From positions 1 through 18,439 of the forward strand of contig DATAYA010000255.1 in assembly GCA_036272815.1 (NCBI GenBank): a DNA stretch of 18,439 nt. Direction: 5' to 3'. The stretch's first letter is position 1. Every line of letters begins with the position of its first letter. Below the pieces are notes generated by a model. The model was not told where the DNA came from, made no database searches, and was given only the letters and a program-made list of their open reading frames with translations. Positions 1-7,301 of the stretch are shown here, in pieces. The translations under genes were made by a program, and so were the position numbers. The stretch is from DATAYA01 sp036272815. GTDB lineage: Bacteria; Pseudomonadota; Alphaproteobacteria; Acetobacterales; Acetobacteraceae.

Positions 1-527
1 GTTGCTTTCTGGTAGTCCGGATCGGTGGTGGTCCCGTCCGCCTCATGACGCGCGAGCGTCGCCTGCACTTCGGCCGGCAGCGCGGCCCGCAACCGCCCGG
101 CCTCCCGTACCCAGAGGTCCATCGAGGCGGGCGAGTTCGCGATCACCAGGGCGGCGAGCCCGGTCGGGCGTCGAACCGCGTGCTCGGCCGCGAGCATCCC
201 GCCCCAGGACTGGCCGAAGATCGCGTAACGCGAATCGATGCCGAGATGCGCGAGCAGGGTGGCGAGTTCGTCGAGGAACAGCTCGACGGTCCAGAAGTCG
301 GCACCCATCTCCGGCAGGTGCGTCGAGCGTCCGTTGCCGAGCTGGTCGTAATGGACCACGGCGCGCCCGGTCTCCGCGATGTCCGCGAGGCTGTTGACGT
401 AATCGTGCGTGCAGCCCGGGCCGCCATGCAGCACCACGAGCGGCGGTTTCGGCCCGTCCAGCCGCCCGGTCACGCGATACCAGGTCTGCCACCCACGGAA
501 CGGGGCGGTGCCTTCGACGGTTCGCAT
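1..527 (-). CDS. Proline iminopeptidase-like alpha/beta hydrolase (C-terminus beyond window)
   Basis: This is the N-terminal 175 residues of an alpha/beta-hydrolase resembling proline iminopeptidases (peptidase family S33). Such enzymes remove N-terminal proline, or hydrolyse related amides, in the cytoplasm. Visible motifs are the oxyanion-loop HGGPG at residues 34-38, DQLGNGRS at 61-68, and the nucleophile elbow GQSWGG with Ser107 as the expected catalytic serine. The Asp and His of the triad would lie in the missing C-terminal part. The ATG at 527-525 is supported by a GGGAGGA Shine-Dalgarno a few bases upstream and by the match of the first residues to the family. The gene is divergent from the thiolase, across a 155-bp intergenic region that must hold promoters for both; no convincing -35/-10 pair stood out there. 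The family is clear. The substrate is not, because many relatives act on other amides or esters. Confidence 0.85.
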   Translation of the reverse strand, partial: MRTVEGTAPFRGWQTWYRVTGRLDGPKPPLVVLHGGPGCTHDYVNSLADIAETGRAVVHYDQLGNGRSTHLPEMGADFWTVELFLDELATLLAHLGIDSRYAIFGQSWGGMLAAEHAVRRPTGLAALVIANSPASMDLWVREAGRLRAALPAEVQATLARHEADGTTTDPDYQKA

Positions 528-682
528 CGTTCCTCCCTGCGTGACGTCGCGGCCGATTACGGCGCCAGCGGGCCGGCGACGCAAGCCCGGTGATGACGCG
601 CGGCGATTCGCTCCGCCGCCCTGCTACGGCGTGACGGCGACATCGTTCCGGCCTACACCGGACGCGAGCCCGGGAGGATGCG

Positions 683-1885
683 ATGACCGACGCCTATATC
701 TGCGACTTCGCCCGCACGCCGATCGGCCGCTACGCCGGCGCGCTGCGCGAAATGCGCACCGACGACCTCGCCGCCCACCCGATCCGGGTCCTCGTCGCGC
801 GCCATCCCGATCTGGACTGGGAGGCGCTCGATGATTGCTATCTCGGCTGCGCCAATCAGGCGGGCGAGGACAACCGCAACATCGCCCGCATGGCGGTGCT
901 GCTCGCGGGCCTGCCGGCCTCGGTCCCCGGCGCCACGATCAACCGCCTCTGCGGCTCCGGCCTCGACGCCGTCGGCACGGCTGCGCGCGCCATCCGCACC
1001 GGCGAGGCCGACCTGATGCTGGCCGGTGGCGTCGAGAGCATGACGCGTGCACCCTTCGTGATGGGCAAGGCCCACGAGGCGTTCTCGCGCAATGCCGAGG
1101 TGTTCGACACCACGATCGGCTGGCGTTTCGTCAACGGGCTGATGAAGGCGCGCTACGGCACGGATTCGATGCCGGAGACGGGCGAGAATGTCGCCGAGGC
1201 GTTCCAGGTCTCGCGCCCCGACCAGGACGCCTTCGCGTTGCGCAGCCAGCAGAAGGCCGGCCGCGCGCAGGCGAGCGGCTTCTTTGCCCGCGAGATCGCG
1301 CCGCTCACGATCAAGGGCCGCAAGGGCGAGACTGTCGTCGCGGTGGACGAGCATCCGCGCCCCGACACCACCGCCGAGGCGCTGGCGAAACTGAAGACGC
1401 CGTTCCGCAATCCCGGCACCGTCACCGCCGGCAATGCCTCCGGCGTCAATGACGGGGCGGCGGCGTTGCTGCTCGCCTCGGAGGCCGGCGCGCGGCGGCA
1501 TGGCCTCACGCCGCGGGCGCGGGTGGTGGCGATGGCGACGGCCGGCGTCGAGCCGCGGATCATGGGCATCGGTCCGGCACCGGCGACGCGAAAGCTGCTG
1601 GAGAAATGCGGCCTGCGCATCGGCGGGATCGACGTGATCGAACTCAACGAGGCGTTCGCGAGCCAGGGCCTCGCGGTGCTGCGCCAGCTCGGCCTGCCGG
1701 ACGACGCCGAGCACGTCAACCCGCATGGGGGGGCGATCGCGCTCGGCCATCCGCTCGGCATGTCGGGCGCGCGGCTGGCGATGACGGCCGTCAACGCGCT
1801 GGAGACGCTCGGCGGCCGGCAGGCCATCGCCACCATGTGCATCGGGGTCGGGCAGGGAATCGCGGCGCTGATCGAGCGGGTCTGA
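683..1885 (+). CDS. pcaF: 3-oxoadipyl-CoA/acetyl-CoA C-acyltransferase (thiolase)
   Basis: This is a complete 400-residue degradative thiolase, which cleaves a 3-oxoacyl-CoA with CoA to give acetyl-CoA and a shortened acyl-CoA. The catalytic set is complete: nucleophile Cys90 in NRLCGSG, NEAF at 322-325, His356 in GHPLG and Cys386 in CIGVGQG. The stretch TIGWRFVNGLMKARYG (144-159) followed by DSMPET, and the CIGVGQG ending, are typical of PcaF-type 3-oxoadipyl-CoA thiolases. That would place it in the last step of the beta-ketoadipate or phenylacetate routes. No other aromatic-catabolism gene is in the window, so the specific substrate is an inference. A GGGAGG Shine-Dalgarno (about 669-674) precedes the ATG. 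The FAD oxidoreductase begins 8 bp after the stop, so the two are probably co-transcribed. Confidence 0.88.
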   Translation: MTDAYICDFARTPIGRYAGALREMRTDDLAAHPIRVLVARHPDLDWEALDDCYLGCANQAGEDNRNIARMAVLLAGLPASVPGATINRLCGSGLDAVGTAARAIRTGEADLMLAGGVESMTRAPFVMGKAHEAFSRNAEVFDTTIGWRFVNGLMKARYGTDSMPETGENVAEAFQVSRPDQDAFALRSQQKAGRAQASGFFAREIAPLTIKGRKGETVVAVDEHPRPDTTAEALAKLKTPFRNPGTVTAGNASGVNDGAAALLLASEAGARRHGLTPRARVVAMATAGVEPRIMGIGPAPATRKLLEKCGLRIGGIDVIELNEAFASQGLAVLRQLGLPDDAEHVNPHGGAIALGHPLGMSGARLAMTAVNALETLGGRQAIATMCIGVGQGIAALIERV

Positions 1886-1893
1886 GCGGCAGG

Positions 1894-3075
1894 ATGCAGC
1901 GGATCGCCGTCGTCGGCGCCGGATTCGCCGGACTCTGGGCGGCGCTGGCGGCGGCACGGCTGCTCGACCGGCACGGCGTCGGCCCCGAGGCGGTCGAAGT
2001 GGCACTGGTCGATCCGAACCCATGGCATTCGATCCGTGTCCGCAACTACGAGAGCGACCTTCCGGCGACCCTCGTGCCGCTCGCGGAGGTCTGTGGGCCG
2101 GCCGGCGTCACCGTCGTGCAGGCGGAGGCGACCGGGATCAACCTCGCGACAAGGCAAATCCCGCTCGGGGCGGACGGGGCGCCCTCGCTTGCCTACGACC
2201 GCGTGGTTCTCGCGCTCGGCAGCCGGCTGCTGCGGCCGCCGGTCCTCGGCCTCGCCGAGCACGGGTTCGACATCGACACCTATCCGGCGGCGGTGCGGCT
2301 GATGGAGCATCTGGCCGGGCCGGCGGGGCAGGGGACCGTGCTGATCGTCGGCGCCGGCCTCACCGGGATCGAGCTTGCGACCGAGTTGCGCAGCCGGCCG
2401 CGCGGCGGGCCGCGCGTGATCCTCGCAGACCGTGCCAGCCATGTCGGGTCCGACATGGGCGCGGCGGCACGGGACGTGATCGACACGGCACTCGCGGCGC
2501 TGGGGGTCGAGACCCGGCCGGGCGTGACGGTGGCCTCGGTCGACCCGGCCGGCGTGGGGTTGGCGGATGGCGGCCGGATCGCCGCCGAGACCGTCGTCTG
2601 GTGCGGGGGCATGCGCGCGCATCCACTCGCGGCTGGGCTCGGGCTGGCGCTCGATCCGCTCGGCCGGCTGCCGGTTGACACGATGCTGCGCGTCGTGGGC
2701 GCCGATGCCGCCTTCGCCGCGGGCGACATCGCCTGCCTCGCGATCGACCCGCCGCACGTCTCGGTGATGTCCTGCCAGCACGCGCGGCCGATGGGACGCT
2801 TCGCCGGGCACAATGCGGCGGCCGACCTGCTGGGCGAACCGCTGCTGCCGCTCGCGATCGGCTGGTACGTGACGGTGCTCGACCTCGGCGGCTGGGGAGC
2901 GGTGCAGACCGCCGGCTGGGACCGCCACGTGATCGCCTCCGGTGGGGCGGCCAAGCGGGTCAAGCAGACGATCAACCGCGAGCGCATCTATCCGCCCAGG
3001 ACCGGTGATCGCGCCGCGATCCTCGCCGCCGCCGCCCCGGAGATTCAGGCGCCCCCGGCCAGTACGGCGCAGTGA
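1894..3075 (+). CDS. NAD(P)H/FAD-dependent oxidoreductase (NDH-2-like)
   Basis: This 393-residue flavoprotein has the two-dinucleotide-fold layout of the pyridine nucleotide-disulphide oxidoreductase/NDH-2 superfamily. The FAD-binding GAGFAG lies at residues 8-13, the NAD(P)H-binding GAGLTG at 153-158, and a late FAD motif FAAGDIA at 274-280. There is no CxxxxC redox pair, so a disulphide reductase is unlikely. An NADH:quinone-type or similar single-flavin electron-transfer role fits better. The C-terminal region has some hydrophobic residues but no clear membrane helix. A longer open frame extends upstream inside the thiolase gene. I chose the ATG at 1894 because the nucleotide-binding fold begins right there (MQRIAVVGAG) and it falls 8 bp after the thiolase stop. 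The electron acceptor cannot be told from sequence. Confidence 0.82.
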   Translation: MQRIAVVGAGFAGLWAALAAARLLDRHGVGPEAVEVALVDPNPWHSIRVRNYESDLPATLVPLAEVCGPAGVTVVQAEATGINLATRQIPLGADGAPSLAYDRVVLALGSRLLRPPVLGLAEHGFDIDTYPAAVRLMEHLAGPAGQGTVLIVGAGLTGIELATELRSRPRGGPRVILADRASHVGSDMGAAARDVIDTALAALGVETRPGVTVASVDPAGVGLADGGRIAAETVVWCGGMRAHPLAAGLGLALDPLGRLPVDTMLRVVGADAAFAAGDIACLAIDPPHVSVMSCQHARPMGRFAGHNAAADLLGEPLLPLAIGWYVTVLDLGGWGAVQTAGWDRHVIASGGAAKRVKQTINRERIYPPRTGDRAAILAAAAPEIQAPPASTAQ

Positions 3076-3113
3076 GGCGGCCGATGCCTGTGGGCGCCAC
3101 GCCGGTTTCCTTG

Positions 3114-3142
3114 TTCCCCGTCAACCATTTCCGCCCTATACG
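3114..3142 (+). promoter_or_regulatory. Possible promoter for ftsK
   Basis: TTCCCC (3114-3119) and TATACG (3137-3142) are separated by 17 bp in the 108-bp gap between the oxidoreductase and ftsK. The -10 is fair and the -35 weak. Transcription would start near 3149, leaving a leader of about 35 nt that carries the GAGAGAG ribosome site. This suggests ftsK need not depend on read-through from the thiolase unit. Confidence 0.3.
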
Positions 3143-3183
3143 TCAGGTTCCCTCGCAACCGCCGCGGACGAGTCGAGAGAGAG

Positions 3184-5610
3184 ATGCCAGCCGTCACCCA
3201 CCAGGCCCGCCTGTTCGTCTCGCCGGCCTTGCGGAGCGTCGCCGCGCGCCGGCTGGGCGAACTGGTCGGCCTGTTCCTGGCGCTGGCCGGCATCGCCATC
3301 CTGGCAGCGGTGGCCACGTACAGCCCGCTCGACCCATCCTTCGACACGGCGACGGTGCGGCCGGTGACCAACCTGGTCGGCCCGGTGGGCGCGAGCGTCG
3401 CCGATCTGCTGCTGCAATGCTTCGGTGCTGCCGGCGTGCTGCCGGGGCTGGCGCTGCTCGCCTGGGCGTGGCGGGTCGCCTCGCGTCGGCCGCTCAAACT
3501 GCCGGTCCGGGTGACGGCGCTCATGGTGGCCCTGCCGCTCGCGGCGGGCTGCCTCGGCGCGATCCCGCACGCGCCCGGCTGGCCGGCCGCGGCCGGTCCG
3601 GGCGGCGCGATCGGAGCGGGGCTCGCCTCCGCCGCCGGCTCAGCGGGCGCCGCGGTGCTCGGCGCCTTCGGGTCGATCGCCGTCGCCACGATCGGGTTCG
3701 CGCTGGCATTGGCGATGGTGCTGCTGGCACTCGGCCTCTCGCTCGGGGAATGGCGCAGCGCCGGCGGCCATGCGGCGGGGGCGGCGCGCTTCGTCGGCCG
3801 CCGCGGTCGCAGCACCGCGGGCGTGTTCGGCAGCGCCGGCCGAATGCTGTGGCGGCTCGCAGCACCGCTGCGGCACCTCATCGGCGCGTCCGGCGAGGAG
3901 ATTGAGAGGCCGGCCGCGTACCGCTTCGTGCCGCCGATGCCCGACGAGGAAAATGCGTCGCCCGTGGCGGCACTGCGGCCCGCGCCCTCCGCAGCCGCCC
4001 CGGACGCGGCCGGGGCCGCCGCACGCGCCCGCATTGCCGCCCCCGCGAAACGTCCGCCGCCGCGCCAGGAAAGCCTGCCGCTCCCGGAAGGCGGCTGGCA
4101 GTTCCCGCCGATGGCACTCCTCAAGCCGCCGCCGGCCCGCGCCGCCACCGGGCCGACCGAGGAGGCGCTGCAGAACAATGCCCGCCTGCTGGAGACGGTG
4201 CTCTCCGATTACGGCGTGCAGGGAACGATCCGCGAGATCCGCCCCGGCCCCGTGGTCACGCTTTACGAACTGGAGCCTGCGCCCGGCATCCGCAGTGCCC
4301 GCGTGATCGGGCTGGCCGACGACGTCGCGCGCAGCCTCTCGGTCACGGCGGTCCGCATCGCGACCGTCCCCGGCCGCAACGTCATCGGCATCGAGGTGCC
4401 GAACGCGCGCCGCGAGACCGTCTTCCTCTCCGAGCTTCTCGGGGCCGAGGAATGGGTGCGCCATCCCGGCCGGCTGGCGCTGGCGCTCGGCAAGGACATC
4501 AGCGGCGCGCCGATCGTGGCCGACCTGGCACGGATGCCGCATCTGCTGATCGCGGGCACCACCGGCTCGGGCAAGTCGGTCGGCGTCAACGCGATGATCC
4601 TGAGCCTGCTCTACCGGCTCTCGCCCGAGCAGTGCCGGCTGATCCTGATCGACCCGAAGATGCTGGAGCTGTCGGTCTATGACGGCATCCCGCATCTGAT
4701 GGCCCCCGTCGTCACCGAGCCGAAGAAGGCGGTGACGGCGCTGAAATGGACCGTGCGCGAGATGGAGCGCCGGTATCGCTCCATGAGTCAGCTCGGGGTG
4801 CGCAACATCGGCGGCTACAACGAGCGCGTGGCCGATGCGCAGGCAAAGGGCGAGACCGTCACCCGCCGGGTGCAGACCGGCTTCGATGCCGAGACCAGCC
4901 GGCCGATGTTCGAGGAGCAGGCGCTGACGCTGGAGACGCTGCCGTTTCTCGTCGTGGTGATCGACGAGATGGCGGATCTGATGATGGTCGCCGGCAAGGA
5001 GATCGAGGCGGCGGTGCAGCGTCTGGCGCAGATGGCGCGCGCCGCCGGCATCCATGTGGTGATGGCGACCCAGCGGCCCTCGGTCGACGTCATCACCGGC
5101 ACCATCAAGGCCAACTTCCCGACCCGGATCAGCTTCCAGGTCATCAGCAAGTTCGACAGCCGCACCATCCTCGGCGAGCAGGGCGCCGAACAGCTCCTCG
5201 GCCAGGGCGACATGCTGCACATGGTGGGCGGCGGCCGGATCACCCGGGTCCACGGCCCCTTTGTCACCGACGGCGAGGTGGAGGATGTCGTTGCCTTTCT
5301 CCGGACGCAGGGGGAGCCCGCCTATCTCGACAGCGTCACCGAAACCACCGACGATGACACGGATGGCGGCGGCCTCGCCCTCTCCGGCATTGCCGGCGCC
5401 AGCGACGGGGAGAAGGGGCTGTTCGACCAGGCGGTGGCGGTGGTGGCGCGCGAGGGCAAGGCCTCGACCTCGTTCATCCAGCGGCATCTGCAGATCGGCT
5501 ACAACCGCGCCGCCAAGCTGATCGAGCAGATGGAGAAGGAGGGCGTGGTCGGGCCAGCCAACCATGTCGGACGGCGCGAGGTGCTGGTGCGCCGGACCGA
5601 CGACGATTGA
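3184..5610 (+). CDS. ftsK: DNA translocase FtsK
   Basis: FtsK is the septal ATP-driven pump that moves chromosome termini during division and activates XerCD recombination at dif. This 808-residue copy has the full layout. Several N-terminal membrane segments are visible (about 27-46, 66-97, 108-127 and 142-187). An Ala/Pro-rich linker follows to about residue 340, then the RecA-like motor with Walker A GTTGSGKSVG at 458-467 and a Walker B ending in IDEMADLMM with Asp594. The conserved GAEQLLGQGDML is at 667-678, and the C-terminal winged-helix gamma domain that reads orienting sequences spans about 740-805. The linker is short compared with E. coli, which is normal for alphaproteobacteria. 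The start ATG follows a GAGAGAG purine run. The stop TGA overlaps the TTG start of the HAD gene. Confidence 0.97.
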   Translation: MPAVTHQARLFVSPALRSVAARRLGELVGLFLALAGIAILAAVATYSPLDPSFDTATVRPVTNLVGPVGASVADLLLQCFGAAGVLPGLALLAWAWRVASRRPLKLPVRVTALMVALPLAAGCLGAIPHAPGWPAAAGPGGAIGAGLASAAGSAGAAVLGAFGSIAVATIGFALALAMVLLALGLSLGEWRSAGGHAAGAARFVGRRGRSTAGVFGSAGRMLWRLAAPLRHLIGASGEEIERPAAYRFVPPMPDEENASPVAALRPAPSAAAPDAAGAAARARIAAPAKRPPPRQESLPLPEGGWQFPPMALLKPPPARAATGPTEEALQNNARLLETVLSDYGVQGTIREIRPGPVVTLYELEPAPGIRSARVIGLADDVARSLSVTAVRIATVPGRNVIGIEVPNARRETVFLSELLGAEEWVRHPGRLALALGKDISGAPIVADLARMPHLLIAGTTGSGKSVGVNAMILSLLYRLSPEQCRLILIDPKMLELSVYDGIPHLMAPVVTEPKKAVTALKWTVREMERRYRSMSQLGVRNIGGYNERVADAQAKGETVTRRVQTGFDAETSRPMFEEQALTLETLPFLVVVIDEMADLMMVAGKEIEAAVQRLAQMARAAGIHVVMATQRPSVDVITGTIKANFPTRISFQVISKFDSRTILGEQGAEQLLGQGDMLHMVGGGRITRVHGPFVTDGEVEDVVAFLRTQGEPAYLDSVTETTDDDTDGGGLALSGIAGASDGEKGLFDQAVAVVAREGKASTSFIQRHLQIGYNRAAKLIEQMEKEGVVGPANHVGRREVLVRRTDDD

Positions 5611-6251
5611 TTTCTGCCCCCGAGAAAGCAGCCCGGAGGACGACCGTCGTCTTCGACCTGGGCGGCGTGCTGATCGATTGGGATCCGCGCCACCTGTACC
5701 GCAAGCTGTTCCCCGGCGACGAGGCCGGGATGGAGCGCTTCCTGGCCGAGGTCTGCACGAGCGAGTGGAACCTCCAGCAGGACGCCGGACGGAGCTGGGC
5801 GGAGGCGACGGCCCTGCTGAAGGCCGAGCATCCCGCAGAGGCGGCGATGATCGATGCCTTCCGTCAGCGCTGGCCGGAGATGCTGGCCGGCCCGATCGAG
5901 GGCAGCGTCGCCATCCTGCAGGAGCTGAAGGCCGCGGGAACGCCGCTGTACGCACTCACGAACTGGTCGGATGAGACGTTTCCCGTCGCGCTCGAACGGT
6001 TCGCGTTCCTGGGCTGGTTTCGGGGCATCGTCGTCTCCGGTCGGGAGCGGCTCATCAAGCCGGACCCGCTCGTCTTCCGCGTGCTGCTGGACCGTTACAG
6101 CCTGCGCGCCGAGAGCATCGTCTATGTGGACGACAATCCCGGGAACGCAGCCGCGGCGAGCGCTCTCGGGATGCACGGAATCCGCTTCACGAAAGCGGCG
6201 TCCCTTCGGCACGAACTGACCGCGCTCGGTCTTTTGCCCAGCCAGCCCTGA
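5607..6251 (+). CDS. HAD-superfamily hydrolase (subfamily IA-like)
   Basis: This 214-residue HAD hydrolase is most like the small phosphatase/haloacid dehalogenase-like group. Motif I is FDLGGVLIDWDP with nucleophile Asp17. Motif II is the Thr in ALTNWS, motif III the Lys of LIKPDP, and motif IV is VYVDDNPGN. The acid usually found two residues after the nucleophile (DxD) is glycine here, as in YihX-type FDLGN proteins and in dehalogenases, so the reaction is uncertain: sugar-phosphate phosphatase or dehalogenase-like. The only in-frame start near the fold is TTG at 5607-5609. It overlaps the ftsK stop (TTGA) and has no evident Shine-Dalgarno, which suggests translational coupling to ftsK. 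It ends 23 bp from the convergent cupin gene. Confidence 0.85.
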   Translation: MISAPEKAARRTTVVFDLGGVLIDWDPRHLYRKLFPGDEAGMERFLAEVCTSEWNLQQDAGRSWAEATALLKAEHPAEAAMIDAFRQRWPEMLAGPIEGSVAILQELKAAGTPLYALTNWSDETFPVALERFAFLGWFRGIVVSGRERLIKPDPLVFRVLLDRYSLRAESIVYVDDNPGNAAAASALGMHGIRFTKAASLRHELTALGLLPSQP

Positions 6252-6274
6252 GTTTTCGCCGCCACGCCGAGCCG

Positions 6275-6637
6275 CTAGCTTCGGCCGTAATCGTCCGAAA
6301 GCCGCTCGATGTCGTCCTCGCGCAAATGCGTGCCGTGCTGCACCTCGATCAGCACGAGGTCCTCGGATGCAGGATTCTCGACGCGATGGATGTCGCCGAG
6401 CGCGATCCGCACGATCTGCCCGGCGTCCAGCTCGAACGTCTCGGTGCCGCGCGTGACGCGGGCATGGCCTGACGCCACCACCCAGCTCTCCGCCCGGTGC
6501 GCATGGCGTTGCAGCGACAGCCGAGCGCCCGGATGCACGACGATGCGCTTGACTGCATAGCCCGCTCCAACCGCGAGGACTTCCCACGAGCCCCAAGGCC
6601 GGCGGTCGCTCGCGCCCGGCGCGTAGGCATCGGCCAT
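6275..6637 (-). CDS. Stand-alone cupin, mannose-6-phosphate isomerase type II C-terminal domain-like
   Basis: This 120-residue cupin matches the C-terminal domain of bifunctional mannose-1-phosphate guanylyltransferase/phosphomannose isomerase proteins. It starts with RPWGSWEVL (13-21) and ends with EDDIERLSDDYGR. The expected metal ligands are present: His45, His47 and Glu50 in RHAHRAESWVV, and His84 in GDIHRVENP. Type II isomerases interconvert mannose-6-phosphate and fructose-6-phosphate. Single-domain copies like this one may do that, or act on another sugar phosphate. The ATG at 6637 is preferred over one 36 bp upstream because a strong GGAGGAG Shine-Dalgarno lies about 5 bp before it and the family match begins there. 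No other nucleotide-sugar gene is in the window. Confidence 0.85.
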   Translation of the reverse strand: MADAYAPGASDRRPWGSWEVLAVGAGYAVKRIVVHPGARLSLQRHAHRAESWVVASGHARVTRGTETFELDAGQIVRIALGDIHRVENPASEDLVLIEVQHGTHLREDDIERLSDDYGRS

Positions 6638-6648
6638 GCCGCTCCTCC

Positions 6649-6665
6649 GTCCGCTAAAGGCGGAC
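6649..6665 (-). promoter_or_regulatory. Hairpin just upstream of the cupin ribosome-binding site
   Basis: GTCCGC and GCGGAC form a perfect 6-bp stem with a 5-nt loop directly upstream of the GGAGGAG Shine-Dalgarno of the cupin gene. It could be a leader-RNA hairpin or chance in GC-rich DNA. A possible promoter on the minus strand lies just upstream: TTGATC at 6693-6688 and CATGGT at 6669-6664, 18-bp spacing, weak -10. Confidence 0.25.
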
Positions 6666-6768
6666 CATGCCATGCCTCGGCCGGACGGATCAATTGAGCG
6701 GATTTGAAAGCGAGGCTGTCCCCGGCCACCGGACTGATGCCGCCGCCGCGATCAAGCCCGACCCGCGC

Positions 6769-7219
6769 TCAGTCCTCCCGCTTCGCCTCGTACGACGTTG
6801 GCTGTTGCGGCCCACCCGCGTGTGAAAGGTGCGGTGGCCGACCAGCCCGAGCGCGATCGCGGCCAGCGCGATCTGCGCCACACCTCCGGTCACGCCGTGC
6901 ATCGTCTCGGCCACTACGACCGTGGGGTAGCGCGGGAACAGCGCGATCGTCAGTGCGCCGCCTGCGATGAAAAAGATGCAGGCCGCCACCACGGATCGCT
7001 TGCGCCGGGTCCAGTCGACCAGGGCGCCGGCCGGCATCTGAATCGCGAGCGCCACGCCGCTTTGATCGTGAGCACGGTGCCGATCTCGCCCTGCGCCCAG
7101 CCCCTCGTGGAGAGGTAGGCCGCCACGAACGGGCCGAACGCGGTCTCGACATCGGCCATGAAGAAGTTCAGCCGGTCGAGCCCGCGCTGGCTGCGCGGGG
7201 CGGGGTTCGGCTCCGGCAT
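6769..7219 (-). pseudogene. Decayed MFS transporter (frameshifted, 3'-truncated)
   Basis: The ATG at 7219 opens a frame for the N-terminus of a major facilitator: RGLDRLNFFMADVETAFGPF, then AYLSTRGWAQGEIGTVLTI. After about 52 residues the match jumps frame near 7061-7066. It continues as SGVALAIQMPAGALVDW and later FFIAGGALTIALFPRY, through GLVGHRTFHTRVGRN, ending near 6804. Roughly 135 residues of a normally ~400-residue transporter remain, about four membrane helices. A one-base loss in the ATCAAAGCGGC stretch explains the shift. Past 6804 nothing resembles the rest of a transporter; a short third-frame tail to a TGA at 6769 might be the old C-terminus but this is a guess. The gene probably exported or imported a small molecule and is now non-functional. 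Confidence 0.8.
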
Positions 7220-7301
7220 GAGGGCAAGAACGATCGTGGTCGCCGGCGGTGACAGGCACCGTCAACACGGCTGCGGGAGCGCCGAGCGCCGCCGCCGGAC
7301 C

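Noticed and set aside
528..682. Promoters in the divergent hydrolase/thiolase gap, e.g. TTGCGT and TAATCG on the minus strand
   Set aside because: The best pair has a 19-bp spacer and a poor -10; promoters must exist here but I cannot place them.
1606..1893. In-frame upstream extension of the FAD oxidoreductase inside the thiolase gene
   Set aside because: The extension is Arg-rich shadow sequence of the thiolase; the flavin-binding fold starts at the ATG at 1894.
3640..5955. 771-codon open frame opposite ftsK
   Set aside because: The opposite strand encodes an unmistakable FtsK; this is an antisense shadow of low-complexity composition.
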